A DNA stretch of 64,000 nucleotides from Tubulanus polymorphus (GCF_964204645.1 NC_134026.1:7761450-7825449), one strand, 5' to 3'. Positions 1-14,710 are shown, counted from the first letter of the stretch. The notes: generated by a model from the letters alone, not told the origin. Numbers and translations are program-made.

Positions 1-586
1 CAATGATAAGACGAGATGACTGTTTCATGTAAAATCCATACACACATAGAATAAAAAATGTTTGAAATGGTTGTATTATTTTTACAACACGGACTCAGAG
101 GATTTTCGCAAATGATGTTTCCATTTATGCTGATATCGATATTCTAATTTCGCCTAACGTGCGACTGTGGTTGAATTCCTTATCTCGAGAAATCTTGATT
201 TCAACGACATATTTTACAAATCGTTTGAAATATGGCCAACCTTTTGAGAGCCGTATATAAACATCCCGCGACTATGTAGACTCATTGTGACTGGCTTAAA
301 CTGAGCAGTGAATAGAGTAGAATAGGTCTAATCTGATGTTACAATGAGGGCTCGAATTATATCAATTATTCCACTCTTCAAGCCGCATTCCTAAGCGATG
401 AGCAGCTTTAAACGGATGAGATAATCTAGGAGTAAAGTTGTGGATTAGTTAATGGTTACTCTTTACGGTTGATTGGATAGTGAAACCGAAATGATACCAA
501 TTAAGAGAAATGAAAGTATAATGTCACACACCTGGCGTGTTGGGGGAGGCAGGGCAGGGCGGGAGGAACTATCAAATATCACTGCA

Positions 587-705
587 GACAACTATTGATG
601 AAACGCTACGAGTCCGTGTTATGACAATGAAATCCCCGCACACTAAGAATAAAAAGAGTCCCAAATGTTTTCGAAAGCTCAAAGTTTATTCTATATCCTA
701 TAATA
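587..705 (+). repeat. Dispersed repeat copy, same family as the foldback at 23.4 kb
   Basis: This stretch shares an ordered series of words with both arms of the foldback at 23,405-23,793: a GATGAAAC start, a GAGTCC word, an ACTAAGAATAAAAAGAGT-like word and a TTATTCTATATC-like word. Degenerate pieces of the same family appear near 60-110, 11,095-11,150 and 24,035-24,080. It is probably a fragment of an old non-autonomous element. Matching was by eye. Confidence 0.4.
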
Positions 706-1440
706 GATAACTTCAGTACGACGTCACTATGCTACTCACGGTTCTTTTTCTTTCAATTATATAGATGATTATCTATTCTAGAAATATGAGATATTATTTC
801 GTGGTTAATTGCGTTCGTAGAGGTCTCCCCCTGAAAGATATTTCCAACGCGGTTAACGGATGTTAAATTTCTGCCGTTTGAAGTATAAACTATAGTGCAC
901 CGAATTCTCTCAGATTCCGGCGCGACTTTTCTGCCTTTTTAGGTCTGAACATTGCACACACACTCGTGATCGAATGAAAATAACATACATCTTTTCCGCG
1001 CAAATTGGTCAGAATGTTTGCCTTATGGAGTCGGCATTTTAAAGTATAAATGGGTCTGGGTTTTAGACTTGATCTAATGGATGAAAATATTGAAACCAGT
1101 CCGTTCCTTGGTGAATTCGATTTTGCACCAGAACTTTTTGAATCGTAAAGCGTGAGTTTACTGCAAATTGTACATCTGACTTGTTCCCATTCTTGTGCGC
1201 AGCCATTTTCCATCACAGTTAAAAACCAACCCATAAAAACTAAAATAGTATGGAATTAATCTTGGTGCACACGCAAAGGGCTGGCACACGTACGGGGGTT
1301 GCGCACACGGGGAGGGCTAAGCATACGTGGCTCTCGTCGTTAGATGTAAAAATACTGCAACACATCAAAGAATTCGGTATGAAAGCGCCAGTCGAGACTG
1401 GTATGATAATACAGTGAATATTATCTCAAAATACCAGTCA

Positions 1441-1532
1441 CCACAAAGAGAGCTCCGGCTGTCACTGAGCGCGAGGAGAGAGGAAAGAGAGAGATGGAGA
1501 GAGAGGGAGAGAGAGAGAGGTGCCCCGGGCTC
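1441..1532 (+). repeat. Polypurine GA-rich tract
   Basis: Nearly uninterrupted GA dinucleotides and GAGAGA/GGAGA words on the plus strand. Comparable tracts occur at 11,640-11,705, 14,985-15,075, 19,080-19,150 and 33,150-33,500. Such tracts can form triplex DNA and also generate long spurious open frames. Confidence 0.7.
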
Positions 1533-4500
1533 ATTTCTATTTTACAGATGGTGACATGTTAATATTATAGATCAGCTGGTGATGTTTGTGTTTGCTGTGG
1601 ATAAAGATTCCACACGGTTCAGTCCGGTTAGGCACATAACCTTCCACAGTCGTCCTTTCATCTCGGTTCCACTAAATCCGTACAGGAATTCTATCAGTTT
1701 CAAATTTGCATGATAATTATTCAGTGTAATGACAAAAAATTCTCGACGATCATGGAAAAAACCCTAATCATTAAGTGGCAGCATCTGAAATGCGTTTTTA
1801 GTTCTGAAAACTGGACTCTGCCTCGACACAAACTTTCATTTGTTCAACTTGTTCAAAAAAGATTTTTGCGATTACTGAAAATTGGTTGATTGTTTGCCGC
1901 TTTGCAGACCATGCTACATCGGCGCGGCCGTGCCTCAAACTATTGAAGCATATGCGAACGTTTTAAACAGATTTTGATAAATTGGTAAAAGAATATGATA
2001 TAAGTATTCGAAACGTACGTTTTGAGAATTTTTAGAAATTCATTACTTCGTGGAGAACGAACATCCGTTAAAGTGAAGACCATTCTAGTCTTGAGAGGTT
2101 TTACATTATTTGAATAGAAATTAGGAGATTTCGCTTCTTTTAGTGCCGTTTCTTCGTCAGGTAAAGGAGTAAAGTTATTCGCATAATTCGGTCAATAAAA
2201 TTGACGAAACGCATACGCAAGATAGATTTTATTTTCATTAGAATCAACTCTTCGTGCAATGGTTAACCCTTTAGAATGTAACTGAAGAAAAACTATGAGA
2301 GTTTTTCTGATTTGCGACTCAATTCTGTGAGATTTTGAAAGCTCGTAGAATTGATTCGAAACGTCGCTACACGCTCTTAGTTTTACTTCATAATTCAAAA
2401 AGTTCTGTCTAAATAAAAGATGATATTCTAAAAGCTTACGCGTCGAAACTGATTCTCAATTCGTCGTTTAAAATCGTTTATTCCTTTATTTTCGAACGGT
2501 CGAAAATCTATAAAACGTAAAAGCGTTTTATCGACGTAAAGAAAATCCTATTTCAAGTAGAAATATTTCAAAATAACTATTACACTGATCTAGAAAAAGA
2601 ATATTACTGATTTAAAGTGATCAATTCTATATCTATATTTTCCGTTGTTTTGTAACCTGAGACGCTAAATATTGAATTTCTATTCAATTCCGCGAGGTTC
2701 ATTTTCCAATCGCGGGATGAACATAAAACGTTACGACGAAAGAGAATCAAATTTGAAAATTCCTCAGGAAATTGATGTTGGAAATTCGACTCGATTTGAA
2801 TCGCAAAATATCGCGCTAATTACCGCGTTAAAACATCGTCAATTCATCGATTTTCACCTACGGGTTTTAAACGCGAATCTTAAAGCTTTAAATTGCCTTA
2901 AACGATTCGCCCTAGGCTAAACACTGAACCTGTGTTACTGGCATACAAAATCTATTGATGAAAATATCAGCAACAAATACTAAACCTATTTAGGTTTACA
3001 GGTATGTAGATATATTATTCAACCAAAGGGTTGTTTGTGAAATATCGGTGCCTACGAGCTGTGTGAAAATATCTGCAAGGACAGGAAACATTTAGAATAT
3101 AAATAAGATGACAAAACGTACCTGCCAGGAGTTTGAGTCTATAGCAATAAATGACATTTTGCCGAATCCAGTATTTCGTGTTTCGCCGCCAAAAGATACA
3201 ACAAAGTTATGCGTAGAATGTGTAAGAACTCAGAGGGAATGAATTCTGTCCCGTCCGTCGCTTTCAGTACCCCAGCGGCAACACGACCGTGTATCAGCTC
3301 AGCTGTCAGCTTAAAGAAGCCCCAGGAATCAAGTTTGTCTCTTCATAAACTTTTGCCGCAAATTGTGAAAGCTCGTACAGCGCACGACACGCGTGCACAC
3401 ATCGTTCATTATTCGCTAACGTTTAGATTCAAATTCGCGTCTATCGGCGTCGCTGATTGGTCGGATTGTACGCAACGGTTATTAAGATGGGCGTGGTCGG
3501 CGATAGAGAGCGAGTCGGATGGAACTAATGAATTATGAATGCGGAAACCCTTTAGCAATAAAAACACAGTCAGTGACGGTGTAAAGCCGGCGCACAATCG
3601 TGGGGAATATTGTCAAGCAGGGAGACAGGAGAGAGGAAGAGAGATGAGCATGTGGCGCTCTAGTTGCAGCTCCGTCGTGGTGCTGCAGCAATCTCAGACT
3701 CCTCCGTGATGCTGCAGTCATCAGCTCAGTGTCACCGTCTTCCACTGAAAATCTGTCACTAAGACTAAAACAGTTTATCATTAATAAATCAGAAAGTATT
3801 GGAGTCTTTTGGCAGTTCTTTTCTAAATGAAATATTTGATAACGCTTGCATTTAAGCAATGGGACTTTATTGATCCGTTGAAAATGTCTTATGTTTGTAA
3901 AATAAAAATGCTGAAAATCTTTGACTCATTACAACAGTTCAGTTTTGACTAAAAGTTACAATCAGGCCATTTCCAGTGTTTTGTCTTTAAAGTCGAATCT
4001 GAACCGAGAGAACTGGTTGCAGTCTGCTTAGATTTTTGTATTTTCGTATTGTAAATTTCAGCCTTTGTTTCAACTGTTTCCAACTCATTTCTGAATTCGG
4101 AGATTCGTCTCTCTACTCCGAAAAAGGGACCACTCATCTTGTCACAGCTTTTGCACTGAAAACTACGAATCTATCGGAAATGTTGGCGTCCGTTTTCAAA
4201 CTGTTTTAGATTTAGAGACGTATCCTGCGTACGTCGGCATTTTGCTTAGTTGAATCGGGTTGGGTATTTATCTATACTTTAGATCTTTATGTTTTTGGCA
4301 GTTTTTGAATCCGTCGATTGTTTGGTCCTCTGTCTGTGTCTATTCAACACTGGCAATGTAAAATCATTGACAAACTGAAAACTTTTCTCTGATAATAAAT
4401 CAGAAATTATCCGCTCGACTGACTGCAATGAATTCCCACCACTCACCGGCTATACGTATTAAATCTGTGACGAAACATCCAGATTTCAGGTCGTCGTTTT

Positions 4501-5129
4501 TATGTGAAAATTTTGCAAAAGACCCACTGGAAAGCTCCAACCGATTACTAGAATATGTTAGAATTTTGAAAACCACTGAAAAACCACCAATCACTCGAAA
4601 TTTCAAAAAAATATTACATTATTTCTGAAAAGGGCCGCGCTTACACCCCATAAAGACATCAGATTTTCAGTTGATTTTTATGTAAAAATCCTGAAAGAGA
4701 CTCCTTGATTGTATATCACCCGAAAACTTGCGATCAGCAATGAATCTTGTAAAAATAGCAGAATCTTTGACTCAAAGACTACCGAGTAATCCGTGATTCA
4801 AAACCTTAGAAGCGAATAGGACAACGGATAAACCTCCATAAAAGTCGAACCGTTCGATAAGCATTCTGCAACAGGCTTCGTAAATAATATATAACGGGAC
4901 AGCTTACAATGATAGCACTTTACATGAAGTCAAAGTATATCATCCCTAGACACATCGGAAGACTCGGTGATCAAAAAGTTATATTTCCTAGGAACCAATT
5001 ATCTGATATAAACACCTCCTCTGCCAACGAAACAAACTTCACTCTAAGAGTAAGATCAAATCCGTTATCCACAGATCGCGGTATTTCTGATTTTACTAAG
5101 GGGTTTTTGTTGTAATTAGGTCCTCAAGT

Positions 5130-6560
5130 TTTTGTCGTTGTTCCGCGCGCCGGGATTCGACAAAACGTTTCTCTCCGTTCAGAAATAACCCCGTAAACGG
5201 CTCTGATATGTTATGAGCCCTCGGGGATTCTGTAGCTCGGAGGCTTTCGGCATAAAAAACCAGCCCGGTTTCATTATTCGGAACCGGCGTTAAGTAGTTC
5301 GCGTATAGAAAACGCCAAACGGTACGCCTCGCAGCGGACAATGCCGCCCGGAAGATCAAAGTTTCCCGGACCGGGTGGATTTGGGTTTGACCCTGTTTAA
5401 ACTGATATCGATCTTATTTGTAACAGATGGGGCTCGTTATTAGCGGCCGACACGGCTGATTTTAACATTCGAACCCGTTACACCGGGTTTTACTAGCTGT
5501 ATTACGATACTGCATCCTGAACTGATGAAATTTCAACTAAATTTAAGACCAGACAATGACACTGCGTATGTTAGAACGATGAACTCTCAAAATCCGGTTA
5601 CCAGTGGATAAATGATAGAATGACATTCGAAACTCTACAAACCCCTTTTGAGTTAGATTCTAAAATTGTTTCATTGCCAATGTTTAAACGGGTCAAATTA
5701 CAAGTTACAAATTACAAGCCAAATTACACATGGTAATATCAATCCCCTCATCAAGTGTGGTTGCATCCCCTCATCACTTGAGGTTATATCCCTCACCATT
5801 CCACCAAGCTTCAACCAAGTTTTGTGCACCCCTCTGCAAGAGCTGACAGAAAGTCACTGATTCAGATATTGACATTCAAATCATCTCTTGCTAATTTCTT
5901 CGCAACCGGAAGTCAGTGAATATTCAGCTAATATCGTAAATTAACTAGCGCGACGGCGGTCACGTGACCGGTGAGCGTTTGATTGAGTTGATTTTACGTT
6001 TAATTAATCACTTTCTGGTAAACAGACACACAACTGACTCGATCGTAAACCCTAGAGGCAGATGGCGACTCGATCGTAGACCCTGCAGCCGAAATTAGAC
6101 GAACAGGCGCAGGCGGCGGCCCGGTTACCAGGCTGTAGACGGGTTGCACCAGTCCCTGTCGCTCTGAGGGCAGTTTACAGTTGGTTAAACAGCTCTATTC
6201 GATCGACGCCTACCTCGTAACGATACGAAGATTCGGGTTGATCTAAAAGTGTGACTTCTTACAGTTGAAACGGTCAAATCAGTCGCGCCAGATTTTCCGT
6301 CGAATCCCCGAGATAGAATAAAACATTTCATTACCGATTCTGGTTTCCGCACCGATGAGCAGTAGACAAACTGGACCAGAGCGGGAGCGGCGCGTTTCAA
6401 AGAGACCACCGAACGGTTAAAACACAGACTAATTGTCACTTTCTCGACGCGTATTGTAAGAAATGTGTAGTTAGAAAAACAGGGCGGAAAAATAGAGCTA
6501 GCGGATTGTAGCCGTGTTATTTTACGGTTCATTTAACTGTAAACTTATAAAGGGGCCCGG
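5130..6560. other. GC-richer non-coding segment, candidate regulatory DNA
   Basis: Base composition shifts to more G+C than on either side, with many CpG words, an ETS-like CCGGAAGT near 5895 and a 14-bp palindrome at 5957-5970. No protein can be recognised in any frame. This could be a promoter region or conserved enhancer, or the unrecognised first exon of a gene outside the window. Only comparison with a related genome could show which. Confidence 0.3.
5957..5970. promoter_or_regulatory. 14-bp palindrome with E-box (CLEAR-like)
   Basis: The perfect palindrome CGGTCACGTGACCG contains GTCACGTGAC, which matches the CLEAR/USF-type E-box recognised by TFEB/MITF and USF bHLH-zip factors in animals. 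The match is seen; that the site is used is inference. Confidence 0.4.
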
Positions 6561-7721
6561 AGCCACTCGGAGCCGCCCTAACTGGCTCCTTCACGGGTTA
6601 TTTGTAAGTACTAATTTACGTACAATAAACTATAAAATTATTTGACTTGATAATTATAAGTTTGACAGGAATTGATAAAGGAAAGTTTCACTACGATGTT
6701 CCGGTTCTCACTACACAAGTCCGCAATCCGTGATATCCGATACACATTTGGCACTTTCAATATTTTCGAGTTCGCCTCGTTTCGGGACTCGTTTCACGCG
6801 CTTTTACAAAAGAACTGTCAACAAAACGTGATCTGGGAAGTTTCGTGAAATTAAAAACAATGGTGGATCTAATCAGATGTTTGATAGATCAGTTTACCTG
6901 TCAATACTCTGAATCTTGGAGCTAAAGATTTCAAATCGAATTCATAGACTGTTCCCATGAGAAATTTGCTCTCCCGTTTTACATAAACTTTAGACCGTAA
7001 AGCACCAGGTATTCCGAGAGGAAGATTAAGGAAATTTCTCATTCATAAATTATATCTAATGATTTGTATTTCAATTTTAATATTTTGTATGCAATGTCGT
7101 TTTCAAAAAAATTCAGAAGTATTTCATGTCTACAATTCATCTCAAATTTATTTCATACGTATGTGAAAAATTGACCAAAAAAAAAGAAAACGTGTGCATA
7201 TAAAATAAAGGATGTTAGGATTATGAATTATTCGATTCCATAGAATAAAAACTGAACCGATAACAATTGAACTTGACCCAGAATTTTTTCATTTTATAGT
7301 TGAATCATCGATGGCGCCATATTCCATGTAAGCGAATAATCAAAAAATGCGAAATTGATTTTGTAGACTTTTACTTTTTTGTTGTTGCATATTAAATTGA
7401 AAAAATAATCCAAAACCAGAAACGACAACATTCGGTGAAGAATAGAAATGCTATAATCTATTGTTACGAATTGTGAAGGTAAAAAACTTGGTCTACGCGA
7501 AACCTGAGACACGGGGTGTGAAATTTGAAAAACTCGTGGGAACTGCCAGGATCACTTTCACCTATAAAACCTTACGCAAATATTTGCGGATCGGATGTGT
7601 CGAGTTGCGACGATACATTAGGCTTCAAAAACTCGTTTGAAAGGGATGTGATATTAATTCTGTTCACGCCTGAATGAACAGGTCTCCCCGGTACCTTCCA
7701 CCACCGGCGGCGGCTCCGAGC

Positions 7722-7789
7722 TGTGTGTGTGTGTCAGAGTGCACTGACAGCTTAATACCTTAAAATAACACACACACACACACACACAC
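7722..7789. repeat. Complementary (TG)n and (AC)n microsatellites
   Basis: A (TG)6 run near 7722-7734 is followed after about 34 bases by an (AC)11 run near 7768-7789. The two runs are complementary, so the transcript or single strand could fold into a stem. The spacing may simply be chance growth of two microsatellites. Confidence 0.75.
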
Positions 7790-8216
7790 CTCGCTTACCA
7801 GGGTCCAAATCGGCACCCAGTTACACAGTTTTCTCGAGTAAAATGAATATGATCAAAGATGAATAAAGATTTATAACTTTATGTATTTTTTATATAATTC
7901 ATAGCCGCAGAACTGGAGCCGGTTTCACGGTTGAAAGTGAAAATTCCACTCAAGCAGAACATGCACTTCTGGAGTGGCCAGCTGTGCGGATTTAAGGCCC
8001 GTCTAAGACCATTTTGGTTCTATAGCTAAGCAAACCCAACTTTAAGACCAGTCGAACATTCGAAGACAACTTTCTTTCTGACTACTGTGAAACTGGCCAT
8101 TGGATTCGACAGCAGATTCAGATCATTGTTACTCACATTAGCATCGTAAAACTAGGCCCAGATACTTCATTCTAGTGTTGAAAAGTCACCTAATTCTAAT
8201 GTTTGAAATTGTAATA

Positions 8217-8410
8217 CAGTTAAAAGTCCGTTATAATACTGTTGAAACCACTGAAAAAGATGGCATTATTGCGAATCTGGCATTATAAACAATGTTTTTT
8301 TCTCATTGAATCTGAGTTTGATCGGGCAAAATGGTTCTCGGGAAAAATAAATGCCGGCGTTAAGAGAACAGTGTCATTAAAACGGAAGGTGTTATAACGG
8401 ACTTTGACCG
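8217..8410. mobile_element. Tc1/mariner-type MITE, 194 bp
   Basis: The left end reads CAGTTAAAAGTCCGTTATAA and the right end, reverse complemented, reads CGGTCAAAGTCCGTTATAAC, giving imperfect terminal inverted repeats of about 20 bp. A TA dinucleotide flanks each end (8215-8216 and 8411-8412), as expected for Tc1/mariner target duplication. There is no coding capacity, so it is non-autonomous. Confidence 0.7.
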
Positions 8411-11400
8411 TATCTTTATCAATTATATTCAACTAAATTGTTAATGAACTATTTCCACCGCATAATTTAACAATTTCACGTGGAATTTAAACTCCATTGA
8501 ATTTCACATTTTCACAATAGATATTCTCAGTCGGGTGAATGATATTTTCATACTACGCAATTTAAGTTATTCGATACGGAATACTACTGTTTTTTAGGCT
8601 GGCGTCTTGTCTAAGAGTATAAATCAGTGATAGTGTGATTGTGTTTAGGGAGGGGTATGGAGGAAATAGAGCCATCTGTTTGGTCTGATAGGGTACGGCT
8701 GTGTTACATTGAATATTGAGTAGTGACCAATTTTACTGACAAGAAAATGTTAGCGTGAAGCGAAGCGGAAGATTTACTAAAACTCGAGGCGATTGAGGGA
8801 GCGAGGAGGGGACATGGAGACCAGAGGCACCAGCTGTGAGGTTCAAATATTTAAAAAAACCATTCAATTCGTGGTCAAAATGTCACCAAATTTATCCGGA
8901 AAAAGGTATAAAAACCATTTCTATATTTCAGTTACAATATGTAACATGAAATTTCAAAAATAGTTTAAATGTTTTATTTGAATGTTTTTAAAATATTGAA
9001 TTTGACTTGTTTTGATTTCTATCAACGAAACAGTTTTGGTGAAAGTTTAAGAATTATCTAATTCTTTGAATAGATTTTGTAAGAAAATTGATTCATGGAA
9101 TCTTGATACATAAATTCTAAAATACGTGATTCAAAATTCTCTGAGCTCCAAATCATAAAATGATATTTGTCTAAATTTCGTATTTGTGTGAATACAATAT
9201 CTATGTGTATCATATTTTCTATCCCTACCACAATTCTCCCTCAGCATTCGAGTTAATTCAGACTGGATTTCGACCCCTCTCGCGCCCCATCCCCGGAGGA
9301 GCAGTATAATCATCTCTCCCCATGCGTTCGAAACTCGAGGTCTCCTCGGTCACCGAATGAACGATTTATCCGCGCTCAAATTCTCCCTCATAAATTATGA
9401 AAACAATATGTAGCCGACAGTCACGTCTGGTTGGGTTCAGGGTTAGATTCGATGTCACGCAGGGGGTTTATTTAAACCCACCGTCACAGGGGGTTTAGTT
9501 TAAGCCTGGTACTCGTCACCGGAGGTTAGTCAAGGTGGCTTGCTGTCACGCTGAATATGAAATATATTTTCACGGTTGCCGAAGCACCGGAGCAGTCCTC
9601 TCTTTTCTCTGTTTTGCTTCATTGCATTTATTCTAAACAATAGCAATTTATCAGCATATGAACCGCAGTTCCACAGTTTCCTGGTTGAAATTTCATACTC
9701 TTGAATAATAGATTTGAAAATGAAAAATCGAGTCTAATGAACCGAAGATGCGGAACTGATGTTGGAACTGTGACCAGAATTTGATGAATGTTGCTTTAAC
9801 GAACGAAGTTACGAAATTTTGGTGTAAGATGATTTTGAGTGTTAAACTCGATATTTATCGATAAAATACGCTTCAAAATTCTCATGTTCAACGTCCAATA
9901 ATCTTTGCTGAATTGTATTTTCTTTCGCTACAAAAATAAAAAATGTCAACTCAATCTTCGTTTATTTCCTAACGACTTAGAAATCTGATTGGACCGAATC
10001 GAATTTTTTTTTTGTTGAAGATAACTCATATAAATTCTGCTCCTCTCTACTACATTGAGGTCTCGAGTTTCACGCATGGTAAAAACTAAAATGCGAGAAT
10101 TTGTCGTACTGAATGAAACAGTTGATTAAATGATTGTTAAGATTTGTGTGGGGTAATGTGAGGGGTGGGGTAGGTTAGTGAATTCAGCTGTCGAATCTAA
10201 CTCAAACGTTCACGCAGTTTTGGATACGGACAGTAGAGTCGGTTTGAATGGGTTTATTGGACTGGATAATTTCAGTCGGATTATGATGAACACTCTCTCG
10301 ACTACTAAAGTCTGTTCACTGTTCTATAATAGCGAACACGGCGTCTACGCCCGGGTACAGAAAATAACCCGTCAACTTTAAATCGACTCGCGATGATTTA
10401 AGCTGTTTACCGATAAAACGATTTAAAATATATGAGAATTTAAAAGCTCAACTGAACAAGACATAATCTATAAGAAACTAACCACATCTTTTTCTAAGAC
10501 AACTATTCTGTATCTCTGTAATACCACAATAATAGAATGAATGACTAAAACGTTTATTTGAAATATAGAAATATTTCGGCTGATTTTCATCACTCTTCTT
10601 CAGTCCAGAATTATTATAAAATGTCAATTGTATTGTGAGATTTTACGCTTATTGTCTCATCACGGGTATTATGGTCAACTGATTCATACCTATGTCGTTA
10701 ATCCACTGTCCATATTAGCGTTCGGTAAATTAGACATGGCGGTAACCGTATACAGTTGTGTAAAGCGCCGAAGTAAGAATTAGATTAACGAAAAAATCTT
10801 TTACTCGCCGGATCCATAGCTTTATATTCAGCTTCTTCGGCACAATTGTTTAATGAATTCACAAGTAACGTATCGAGTTTCTACCACCCTTCTTCAGTCT
10901 AAAATGACGAGTCAAATATATGTATATTTTATGAAGTGAGATACGGATATTCTACATCTATAAGACAACGAATAAGGATTCCGAAATATTCGCTTGAGTA
11001 AATAATTTATTCGATGATAGTCGTAACGTCGAATGAATTATCAGCTGTAACAAATATTTCGGCCTCGTTTTCTTGTAAAGACTAGGGTGTGATTTAACAT
11101 CATCTTTACAACGCAGACTCTGAAGGTTTCATCCATGGTTCACCATAAGGCGCACGATAAGATAAAACAAAAACAAAATTGAATTCTCACTGATATCCTG
11201 AACATTTCGAAACTTATACATTATTCTGATTCTGGTAAAAAACGAGGCGTCAAATTCAAATTATATATTGATTAAAATTTGAATTCAGTAAATATACGTA
11301 ATCAGTCTGACTTCGTTGTCAATTGGGTTCGGTCAACCGGAACTTATCCTTCGTTAGATTAGTCACCTGCCAGTCGTCCCTCCAATAGCTGTCTCTGTCG

Positions 11401-13320
11401 GTACCCTAGCGGTAAAATCGGGAACTAATCCCGCAGGCTGACGGTACGGCGGTGGGCCACACATGAGTTCAGAAAGATTTACAAACGTAAACTTTATCAA
11501 GTTTGTAATAATGTTATCGTCGATATGATTTCTAATCTGAAGGGCTACTTCAGTGTTTCTATGATGTTTGAAGTAGGTCTGACATGTTGTACTCGACTGA
11601 GGATGAGATCTGAAGTGATGACTTTGTACCTAATGCCTCCTTCTCCATAGAAACACGGAGAAGAGAGACGAGAGAAGAGAGACGGGGAGAGGAGAGAGGG
11701 GGAGTGTTGATGTCTCATCACAACCACTTCAAATAAAACATCGCTTCAATATATATGATTTCAGTTGATGGAATAGACTATATAGTCCGCGTTCTATGAA
11801 ACCGGATTACAGCAAAAATGGCCAATCAACAGAAATATCTAATTTGCCAAGTTCTTTAGAATAACATTTCTTTTATTCTATGTTGTAATGAATTGCTTGA
11901 AAGAGCTATTCATTGCTAGAGATCGATTATAACTAAAACTTCATTGTTTTTTTCTCATAATACGGAAATATTCCATTCTACCTAAGAAAATAGGTTTTTC
12001 TTGATTTAATAATAATTTTCTCTTGAATAACTCATAATTCTAAATATCAACGGGTTTTGATTCATATTGCAAACCAACCGATCCGAAAGCCGTTTGCAAG
12101 TCTGTGCTTAAAATTGCGTCCACTCGAAATTTTCAACTAAAAGAAATCGTCTCTATTTTCATCGTGACATTTTATTTTTATGTCGTCTTTCATTTCTGAA
12201 TTAGTAACAGTCTATAATATAATCTGATGACACAAATCCATCTTTCTTCTGATTGATGAAGAAATACGCGGACATAAATATCGAGATTAAATCGATCACT
12301 GGTACCGATATATCAAAAACTACACTTCCGGCTAAATGAGCTAATTCCTAAAACATGAGACTAATTTGAAATATCTTTTAAATCGATTTTACCGAAAGAA
12401 TATCAGGAAAGAAAAACATAAACATCTTTAATTATGAAATCGATGCGATAATCATTTTAATTCCTCGAGTGTTTGATATTCCAGGCGTCGTATTTTTACC
12501 GCCGGGAAAATTGCAGCCAACAGCACATTTTAAACCAGGAGTATTTATCGCAGAGACTATTTCTATTTTTAGACTGGTTTTAAATTTTTGCTGATGCCGC
12601 TGCATAAAACATATATCAACAATCAAATTACACGACGATGCAGGGAAGTTAAGTTAACGGGTTTTTTTTCTGGAAGTATAATTTCGCCGTTAGCGATTGG
12701 TGGTGAACAAGGGCGGGGTTTGTAAGTAAGTAACGTTGGATAGACTGCCAGAGGCGCTTTCTAAATGATAAACTAAAAAGAATAGATATGTGTGTACATA
12801 TATATATACACATGTATGTATTGTATTCTCTCATGACAAATTATGCTTAAACGTAAAATCAAAAGTCAATGAATCATGGATAAGAATAGAGCACGCTCAT
12901 TTCGCTGTGGATCATACTGTATCCATACCAATGCGTTTTGTCGCGATGTAACACTCGTCTGAGTCAGAAAGGTTCAAGGGCAAAATGATATACCCGAAAG
13001 GTGCCAAGTACAGCTCTTGCGGCCCCTGTATATAGACCGTTCCGAACACCACATACTATCCACTCGTCCATAGACCAGTAGTATTGGCGGATGACCAGTC
13101 AGGTGTGGTGATTCATTACACTAACAATGCCAGCTATCATTCTCGGATAACTACAGTTTTGTCTAGGTAGCCAACTGCAGAGTACACAAAAAACTGTGTA
13201 ACTGGAACTTAAACTGTGTAACTGGGTCCATTTCTGTCGAACTGGTTCCAGAGCTGTGGAAAAGAATCATCAATTATCTGAGTTTGATGATACATTTAGC
13301 ATTGTTTGAATTTTCTGCAA

Positions 13321-13328
13321 TGACGTCA
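13321..13328. promoter_or_regulatory. Perfect CRE-type palindrome TGACGTCA
   Basis: This is the full 8-bp consensus bound by CREB/ATF factors, in a CpG-containing stretch. A second perfect copy is at 15,147-15,154. Function is inferred from motif identity only. Confidence 0.3.
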
Positions 13329-14619
13329 CGATTCGCTCGTGACATTTCGCAGTTTGACGGTGATGGAATGGAAGCCTATTATAACACGTCTCCGCGCACA
13401 GAAACACGTCGCGCGCTACTGATGAAATAGCGTGCTAATTACCACCCATGAAAATGTGAAACTAAAGGAAATGCCGTTAGGCTGCGAACTATTGTCTGTG
13501 CTGCTTCCTTTATCTCATCACAATTAATACAAATATCGTCTGTCAAACCGCAGAGAGCCTCATTACGAGTCGTCAATCACAATTTGATAATTACATCACT
13601 TGCAAGAGCCGCCTGTCGTCGTACCCAGATCCTGTATACATATACAGCACAGACACGTGCCAGGGCCGCCTTCCTACCCAGGTCCTTATATACAGCACAA
13701 TCACGTGCCAGGGCTGCCTCGATAGCTGTAGAAGTGGAGCGTATGTGTGTGTGTGTGTGTTTGCAGCCTGTAGCGAGCTCCAGATTGATATATATTTGTT
13801 GACTATAATCCTAAAAGAGACTGAAACGTGATGAACCCAGCTACCTGATTTTCCCCTTGCGGCCAAACTAAGAACCTACTGATGTAGCTAGCCCTCCTCG
13901 GGCCAACTTTCTCTCTCTCAAACAGTTAATCTTCCCAAAACCTTAGAATAATCCAACAGTAATAATTTTTAGAAAACTTTGCAGCTTAACTGTATAAACA
14001 GGGCTTTAATAATTTCAGGAAATATGATATGTAGTTTTTTATGTTACGTCTTGGGGCGAGCAGATATTTGAATAAAGTTTAAAAGTTTTTGCTTTTTCCA
14101 TTTTCTTCACGAGTTGATGTAATGTGCCTAGCGCACGTTCACAATGATCAGAGAAAACATACATAAAAACGAAATTTCCCTTTTATTAAGAATGTTTTTA
14201 GAATGATGCTTTAAATTACTTTATTGACGGTACATGTTTTCAATTGACCAGTTTGACGCCAACTACTTCAAAAAATCCAAACTCTAATGAGACAGTAATC
14301 AACAATCCAGGACCCAGTTCCACAGTAATGGAGGTTAGGTTTGAGTCACATTTACCTGACTAGAACTTTGGAACTGTGGCCGAAACTGATATAAGACTGT
14401 GGAACCATAGAACCGGTGGAACACTGTGGAAATGTGCCTAAAAATTGTATCTGGTAGTTTATAATGTTGCACTATTCACCATTTCTAGAAATGACGGCGT
14501 CCCTGGCAGTCGAGGATATACGGATGTAAATTCAATGTGAAACCAGTTCAGAATCTATTTGTCATCTGTAACGGCACTGATGGACTGGTTCCGCCTCGGG
14601 ATGAGATGATGGACCGGTT

Positions 14620-14710
14620 CCGTACACCGCGCTTGGATACCCGAGCGAGCCGCAGAGTTGGGCGGTTCGTTCTTATATAACTGCGGGGCTAGTGGCAGTA
14701 ACTAGAGATT
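14620..14710 (+). promoter_or_regulatory. Candidate TATA promoter
   Basis: A GC-rich stretch runs into TATATAA at 14,674-14,680, followed by GC-rich sequence with an initiator-like GGCAGTAA about 20 bases downstream. That is the layout of a core Pol II promoter reading rightwards, but no exon can be recognised downstream, so this may be chance or the promoter of a non-coding RNA. Confidence 0.2.

Larger units (their letters stand above)
1..5129. other. Gene-free AT-rich DNA
   Basis: No open frame here resembles a protein I know and none has convincing splice borders. Visible features are a TATA-like heptamer at 254-260, a GA-rich tract near 1441-1532 and partial copies of a dispersed repeat (see 587-705). 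The rest is unremarkable AT-rich sequence, either intergenic or inside a very long intron; the window alone cannot tell which. Confidence 0.6.
6561..13320. other. Gene-free DNA
   Basis: No supportable gene. It holds a paired TG/AC microsatellite at 7722-7789, a mariner-type inverted-repeat element at 8217-8410, degenerate copies around 10,550-11,060 of a repeat with words such as AAATATTTCGG and CTTCTTCAGTC, a GA tract at 11,640-11,705 and an alternating AT/GT stretch near 12,787-12,816. The rest shows no structure I can interpret. Confidence 0.55.
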